A DNA stretch of 64,000 bases from positions 53,684,730-53,748,729 of the forward strand of contig NC_134103.1 in assembly GCF_000715075.1 (NCBI RefSeq), read 5' to 3'. The DNA is from Nicotiana tabacum. Its lineage: Eukaryota; Streptophyta; Magnoliopsida; Solanales; Solanaceae. Both the position numbers and the translations under genes were made by a program. Numbering within the stretch: position 1 is the stretch's first letter; each line of letters starts with the position of its first letter. Under the pieces are notes generated by a model. That model was not told where the DNA came from and did no database searches. It saw only the letters and a program-made list of their open reading frames with translations. This document shows positions 58,541 through 64,000 of the stretch, piece after piece.

Positions 58541-58940
58541 GCGATCGCGTAAGTTGGTCTGCGATCGCGTAGAGTAATTTGGGCAGAGGTGAATTTGTTC
58601 TACGCGATCACATGAATGGGGTTACGATTGCGTAGGCTTAATTTAGGCTGCTGGAAATTTCTTCTATGCGATCGCGTGGGCATGTCCGTGATCGCGTAGG
58701 TTGGGCAAGCTTGTGCATTGTGATCGCGTGTCATTGGTTGCGATCGCGTAGGGGAAATTGGGGAGGATCTGGGCCACGCGCTTAATGCTTCATGATCACG
58801 TGAGGAGGTTCGTGATCGCGTAGGTTTGCGGAATCAGTGCTTCGTGATCGCGTGGGACTTTATGCGATCGCGTAGGTTATTTTCTGGGAAGAAAAACTTG
58901 TGCTACGCGGTCGCGTGAGGAAGTTCGCGATCGCATAGAA
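58541..58940 (+). repeat. Array of CGATCGCG-type palindromic words in element I LTR
   Basis: About 14 occurrences of variants of ACGCGATCGCGT (a 12-bp perfect palindrome) over about 400 bp, spaced 20-45 bp, tending to alternate between words ending CGTG and words ending CGTAGG. Variants differ mainly by C-to-T or G-to-A changes at CpG. Confidence 0.9.
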
Positions 58941-59460
58941 GAAATCATTGGGCAGAGAGTTTAAGTTCTGGAAATGGGACTTTCGTCCCATTTTCCATTT
59001 TTTAACGAATTGGAGCTCGGATTTGGACGGTTTTTGGGAGATTTTCAGAGAAAACAACGGGGTATGTGTTCTTAACTCAATATTGGTTAAATTACCTGAA
59101 TCCATCATTGTTTTTATCATTTAATTGGTGAATTAAGTGGGAAAGAGTTTGAAAACCCTCTTGGATAGATTTGAGGATTTGAAGGCCGAATTATTATCGG
59201 AATTTAGTGATTTTGGTATGGATAGACTCGTGGTTGAGTGGGCGTTCATGTTTTGTAACTTTCGCCGGATTCCGAGATGTGGGCCCCACAGATGAATTTT
59301 AATTTATTTTCGGACTTTTATTGAAAAATATAGTATTTTCTTATAGAATAGATTCTTATAATTTTTAGTGATTGTATCGAATTATTTTTGCTTGATTCGA
59401 GCCAGACAGAGTTGGATAATCTTGGAAAAGGCTTTCTAGTGGATTAAATTGGAGCAAATT

Positions 59461-59469
59461 GAGGTAAGT
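59461..59469 (+). promoter_or_regulatory. Candidate 5' splice site in element I LTR
   Basis: GAG|GTAAGT. A pyrimidine-rich tract ending TTCTCTCACAG lies at 60983-60993, directly before the gag ATG at 60994. The implied intron of about 1530 nt removes the primer site. Inference only. Confidence 0.35.
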
Positions 59470-60805
59470 CTCTTGTCTAATCTTGTGAGGGGAAAATTAC
59501 CCCATAAGGATTAAATTAAATAATTATTCCTAATTGTGGGGGCTACATACGCACGAGGTGACGAGAGTCCGTGCGTAGCTACTATTAATGCTAAAGTCCG
59601 GGTAGTTTAGGACTCAAAGCATGAATTTCTTGTGTAAATTGTATTCTTTGTTTAATTAATATTATTTGATATATACTTATATTGTGAATTGTTAGATAAA
59701 AATATTAAAGGATGAAAATCTTGTTAGATAAAAATATTAAAGGATGAAAATCTCATATGCTTGATTTTCTGTTTAAATTAATTAATTGTTAAGAGAAATT
59801 GTTCTTCCTCCCGAATTTATCTTATAATAAATATACTCTCCTTCCGGAGGTACATAAGAAAATGTCCTCCTTTCTTGTGGAGCGGGCCGAACGTCTTGAC
59901 AGGATAGATGCATCTATGGATCGTGTCGCACGTCCCTCAGCAGTGTACACAAAATCCTGGATCGGGCCGTATGACCTCTGATAGTTTGATAGTTTATTGC
60001 AGCTAGTGAAGCTAATTGATAAATTTGAAATCCTTGGAATTTAAAGAATTATTATTCCTGCTTGCTAAGGAATTATTGTTATTCCTGTAAATGAGATTAA
60101 TTGATAAATTAAAAATTATTTGAATTAAAAGAATTTAATTAATATATTGAGAATTGTTGCATTTGAAGGAATTTAATTATTTCTGTTGGTTAAATAGATT
60201 ATTGTAAATTCTGTGAATCATGCTGATTTAGATATTCTAGTTTTATTTCAATTATTATTATTGACCCATAATGAGTGTCAAAGTCGGCCATCTCGTCTCT
60301 ACCACTTCGAGATTAGGCTTGATACTTACTAGGTACACGTTGTTTACGTACTCATACTACATTTGCTGCACTTTTTGTGCAGGACCTGAGGCAAATATTA
60401 GTGGGGGACCAATCGTTTTACACCCACGTTATCCAGGGGCATAGTGGTAAGCTGCCTTTCTGAGCCGTTCTGCAGCTACCAATGTCTCTCCTTGTATTTT
60501 TTATTCTGTCTATTTTTATTTCAGACAGTATTAGAGGTTTTGTATAATCTACTTGGTGCTCATACACTTGTGACACTAGGTCTTGGCACACATATCGGTA
60601 GAATTGGGAGTTGATTATTATTTTTTTTTGGATTTAGATTTTTCGGTATCTTTTATATTTTTTTGATATTGCTAGTAAAATAATAAAAATTTCTTCGAAA
60701 ACTATTCTGAAAATAATTGGTGTATGTTAAATAATTATTTGGCTTGCCTAGATATAGTGTTGGGCGCCATCACGACCGTTAGGTGAAATTTGGGTCGTGA
60801 CAACA

Positions 60806-60817
60806 TTGTATCAGAGC
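60806..60817 (+). promoter_or_regulatory. Element I primer binding site (initiator Met tRNA, variant)
   Basis: TTGTATCAGAGC just after the LTR, one base different from TGGTATCAGAGC in A and C. Confidence 0.82.
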
Positions 60818-60993
60818 GTTAGGTTCACATAGGTCTCACAAGTTATGAGCCGACCTAATAGAGTCTTGCAGATCGGTACGGAGACGTCTGTACTTATCTT
60901 CGAGAGGCTATGGGGTGTTAGGAAACTACCTTTCTTCATATTCCATCGTGCAATTGATGTAGTACTAAATATACTTCTCTTATTCTCTCACAG
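60818..60993 (+). other. Element I leader
   Basis: Non-coding; ends in a pyrimidine-rich tract and CACAG right before the gag ATG. Confidence 0.7.
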
Positions 60994-62346
60994 ATGGTGA
61001 GAACGCGCTCTAATGAGGTTCCAGACCAGGGAAGAGTTACTCCCCCAGTTGCTAGAGGCCGAGGCAGAGGCCGGGGTAGGGCTGCAGCCCGTGGTAGAGG
61101 GCGAGGATGTCCCAGGACTGTTCTAGTTGTGCCGCCAGTGGGTCCAGCAGAGAATCCCATTGTTAAGGAACACGGTGAGGTGCCTGTGGCAGAGCCATCT
61201 CCGGTGGATTTCACATCTGCACCGGGATTTCAGGATGTCATGGGTCGTATGCTATGGTTCATGGACAATATGACTCAGGCCGGTTCATTTCTGGCAGACC
61301 CAGCCACATCTCAAGCGGGCGGGGGAGCACAAACCCCTACCGCGCAGGCTCATGGACATGCAGTTGTTGTATAAAAGACCTAGGGTGCACTATCTGTGGG
61401 TCGAGCCCAGTCAGTGGTAGCAACTACACCTGAGCCCATGCCAGCTGTAGCCGCTGATCCTCACAAACTATTGGACATATGGACTAGACTATATCCTCCT
61501 GTCTTTGGCGGTGAGCGACATGAGGATCCCCAGGATTTCATTGATCGGTGCAAGGATAGACTATACAACATTAGGATATTGGAGTCTCATGGGGTAGACT
61601 TTGCTACTTTTCAGCTAGAGGGCAGAGCCCGTAGATGGTGGTAATCTTATGTTCTTGGAAGACCAGCAGATTCTCCTCCCTTGACATAGGACAGGTTCAC
61701 CCGTATTTTCCTGGACAGGTATATTCCACCCTCTTAGAGGGAAGAATTGATGTTTCAGTTTGAGCAGCTCCAGCAGGGTCAGATGTCAGTGACCGATTAT
61801 GAGATGAGGTTCTCTGAATTATCTCGCCATGCACTTATGATACTCCCTACTGAGGCGGAGAGAGTACGGAGGTTAGTAGCTGGTTTACATACTGGCATTC
61901 AGGCCACTATGGCTCGAGAGCTTGAGATGGGTACTTCTTATGAGCTAGTCGTGGAGATAGCCCGCATGAATGAGGGTGTACGTCAGCGGAGCCGAGAGCA
62001 GGTTATGAGAGATAAGCAGTTCAGGTATTCTGGATAGTTCATAGGTGCTCCGTCTGGGGGCAGAGTTCAATTCATGAGAGGGCAGTCCAACAGGCCATCA
62101 TATCCAGCACCACCGCCTCCTCGAGGTGCTCCAGCACGACCCTATCTCAGTGCTATACCAGAGAGTTCTTATCGCCCACCAGCTATTCAGGGTCCTACTA
62201 GTGGGTATTCAATTCCCCAGGGCCAGACTCTTAGTCAGAAGCCCATCGCACCGAAGAGTTATTATGAGTGCGGGGACCCTAGACACATACGAGATTCTGC
62301 CCCAGACTGCGGGGTAGACCAGTGCAGCAGGGTCAGTAGCCTATGA
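60994..62346 (+). pseudogene. gag: Element I gag (multiple stops)
   Basis: Starts MVRTRSNEVPDQGRV with an Arg/Gly-rich tract (about residues 20-45), then the gag core in pieces: 60994-61374, 61396-61644 ([26 protein letters not shown]), 61747-62037 (FEQLQQGQMSVTDYEMRFSE, RRLVAGLH) and 62074-62346. The last piece has a zinc knuckle relic, YYECGDPRHIRDSAPDC, in which the first Cys is Tyr and the final His-Cys spacing is disturbed, so RNA binding is probably lost. Most breaks are TAG or TAA where relatives would have Gln or Trp. Confidence 0.88.
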
Positions 62347-62960
62347 TTACCGCACCAGTTGCTCCACCAGCAGTCCGACCACTAAGAGGTGGAGGACAGG
62401 TGAGTAGGGGCCGTTCTAGAGGTGAACGTCAGCCAGGCAGAGGCCAGCCAGTTGGCGCTCCATCTCGGTTCTATGCTTTTCTGGCTAGACCAGATGCAGA
62501 GGCCTCAGATGCCGTGATTACAGGTAATATTTCTATTTGCCGCAAAGATGCCTCAATATTATTTGATCCAGGATCTACGTATTCATATGTGTCATCTCTA
62601 TTTGCTCATTTCCTGGGTGTTTCTCGTGAGTCCTTGAATACTCCTGTATATGTGTCCGCTCCTGTGGGCGATTCTGTTGTTGTGAACCGAATCTACCGGT
62701 CCTGTATTATTACATTCTCTGGTTATGAAACTAGAGCAGATCTCCTATTACTTGAGATAATCGATTTTGAAATTATTCTGGGCATGGACTGGTTATCTCC
62801 ATATCATGCTATTCTACATTGTCATGCCAAGACTGTTACCCTAGCTATTCCAATATTTCCTAAGCTAGAGTAGAAGGGTTCGTCTGTTAGTTCATTTAAT
62901 CGAGTTATTTCCTTTATAAAGGCTCAACACATGGTTGAGAAGGGGTTGTTTGTCTTATCT
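62347..62960 (+). pseudogene. pol: Element I protease
   Basis: An open run (62343-62873) with a basic Gly-rich linker, ASDAVITGNISICRKDASIL, the active-site motif FDPGSTYSYVSS (about 62570-62605), and IDFEIILGMDWLSPYHAIL. The active-site Asp is intact. It ends in a TAG at 62871 followed by a decayed protease-RT linker. Confidence 0.88.
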
Positions 62961-63903
62961 AGCCTATGTTCGGGATACAACTACAAAGACTCCAGCTATT
63001 AGTGCTTGTAGTTCGGGAGTTCTCCGATGTATTTCCTTCAGATCTTCCAGGTATGCCACCTGATCGTGATATTAATTTCTGTATTGACTTGGCTCTAGAT
63101 AACCAGCCTATATCTATCCCACCATATCGCATGGCTCCGAAAGAATTGAAAGAATTGAAAGAATAGCTTGAAGAGTTACTAGCCAAAGGGTTCGTCAGGC
63201 TGAGTGTATCGCCTTGGGGTGCACCGGTATTATTTGTGAATAAGAAGGATGGGACAATGGAGATGTGTATTGATTATCGCCAATTGAACAAAGTCACTAT
63301 TAAGAACAAGTACCCATTGCCACGTATTGATGATCAATTTGACAAGTTGCAGGGTGCTAGGGTGTTCTCTAAGATCGACTTGAGGTCAGGGTACCATCAG
63401 TTGAAGATTCGGGATTCGGATCTTTTGAAGACTGCTTTCCGGACTAGATATAGTCATTATGAGTTTCTAGTGATGTCCTTCAGTTTAACTAATGCCCTGG
63501 CAGCGTTTATGGATCTGATGAACAGGGTATTCAGGCCATATATTTATTTGTTTGTCATTGTCTTCATTGATGACATTTTGATATACTCGCGCAGTAAAGA
63601 GGAGCATGAACAACATATGAGAGTAGTGCTTCAGACGTTGCGGGAACAAAAGCTATATGCTAAGTTCTCTAAATGTGAGTTCTAGATAGAGTCTGTAGCA
63701 TTTTTGGGGCATATTGTATCGGGCGAGGGTATTAAAGTTAATCCCAAAAAGATTGAGACAGTTCAGAATTGGCATCATCCCACTTTGGCGACTGAGTTCA
63801 GGAGTTTTCTAGGCTTAGCAGATTATTATCATCGATTCGTGGAAGGTTTTTCATCTATTATAGCACCTTTGACCAAATTAACCCAGAAAGGTGCTCCGTT
63901 CTG
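62961..63903 (+). pseudogene. pol: Element I reverse transcriptase
   Basis: [18 protein letters not shown] and [17 protein letters not shown] (62966-63166), a [62 protein letters not shown] (63236-63685), a TAG, then GHIVSGEGIKVNPKKIETVQ and [19 protein letters not shown] (63704-63904). The catalytic FIDD is intact; the Gly in the SFGLTNA motif of relatives is Ser here. The frame closes at TGA 63901-63903 after what looks like a few missing bases. Confidence 0.9.
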
Positions 63904-64000
63904 ATGATTGTGAGGCGAGCTTTCGGAAGCTCAAGACAGCATTGACTACAGCACCAGTGTTAGTGTTGCCTTCTGGTTCGGGGATGTACACAGTATATTA
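63904..64000 (+). pseudogene. pol: Element I RNase H start (cut by window edge)
   Basis: After a small deletion near 63900 the reading resumes in another frame (DDCEASFRKLKTALTTAPVL-like), the usual start of the RNase H region. It continues past the window end. Confidence 0.7.

Larger units (their letters stand above)
57826..60802 (+). repeat. Element I 5' LTR
   Basis: 2977 bp, TGTAATTACCC ... GGGTCGTGACA. At 58541-58940 it has about 14 copies of a CGATCGCG-type palindromic word. TTTTTGATATCGGGGTTGGA is near 58185. A GAG|GTAAGT donor-like site is at 59461-59469. AT-rich stretch 59640-60260 with a short direct repeat (AAATATTAAAGGATGAAAAT at about 59700 and 59730). No genes; the 60-codon frame at 59799 is not recognisable. 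Confidence 0.9.
57826..64000 (+). mobile_element. Element I: chromovirus-type LTR retrotransposon, 3' part outside the window
   Basis: Plus strand: 5' LTR 57826-60802, primer site, leader, gag, protease, RT up to the start of RNase H at the window edge. It is the last insertion in the chain E-F, G-H, H-I. Gag-pol is colinear with relatives but interrupted by about eight stops and a few small shifts, so this copy is inactive. Confidence 0.9.

Noticed and set aside
59799..59981. A 60-codon frame in the AT-rich part of I's LTR
   Set aside because: No similarity or start context; within LTR leader sequence.

Overview
This window holds no host gene that I can recognise. It is repeat-only plant heterochromatin: a long tandem satellite invaded by layers of Ty3/gypsy LTR retrotransposons. 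The pol segments carry the C-terminal chromodomain of plant chromoviruses and look closest to the Tekay/Del lineage. LTR ends of the types TGTCACGCCCC and TGTCACGACCC, initiator-Met-tRNA primer sites (TGGTATCAGAGC) and long LTRs (1.8-3 kb) suggest a flowering plant, most likely Solanaceae (Nicotiana, Solanum or Capsicum type). The family assignment rests on recognition by eye, not on a search.

Layout. 1-6230 and 16541-29467 are one satellite array of about 19 units with a period near 1.02 kb, split by a young full-length element A (minus strand, 6231-16540). A has two 2527-bp LTRs about 99.6% identical by eye, a perfect 5-bp target duplication (ATACA), a primer site, a polypurine tract and almost complete gag-pol. 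From 29468 the array gives way to a nest of older elements. B (29468-31150, plus) is internally deleted. C (31151-39075, plus) sits in B's LTR, has A-like LTRs and leader but a 4.3-kb internal region without gag or pol, and ends in a (TA)n tract of about 175 bp. A satellite scrap (39090-39411, resuming at 44808-45064) is split by D (39412-44807, minus, target duplication TAAAG). E (45065-48034, plus) is a 5'-truncated pol joined to satellite. F (48035-about 49400, minus) sits in E's LTR. G (about 49400-51505, plus) is a 3' tail plus LTR. H (51506-57825, minus) sits in G's LTR. I (57826 to the window end, plus) sits in H's protease region.

Relationships. Three LTR groups appear: A/C (TGTTACACCC...GTGACA), B/D/E (TGTAAGGCCCC...) and F/G/H/I (TGTAACGACCC...GTCGTGACA). 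All groups share a short inverted repeat next to the polypurine tract (CATTCGAGGACGAATG and variants), and several members of all three share a consensus splice donor (GAGGTAAGT-like) inside the LTR. In A and I the gag ATG directly follows a CAG, so splicing out the primer site to make gag-pol mRNA is a testable idea.

The most interesting observations are: (1) the 1.02-kb satellite aligns, in antisense, with the interior of an F/G/H/I-type LTR, so it looks like an LTR-derived satellite; (2) the same satellite/RNase H breakpoint occurs in D and E on opposite strands; (3) C looks like a non-autonomous partner of A; (4) LTRs carry dense family-specific GC-rich palindromic word arrays, most strikingly about 14 CGATCGCG-type words in I; and (5) the possible PBS-removing leader intron.
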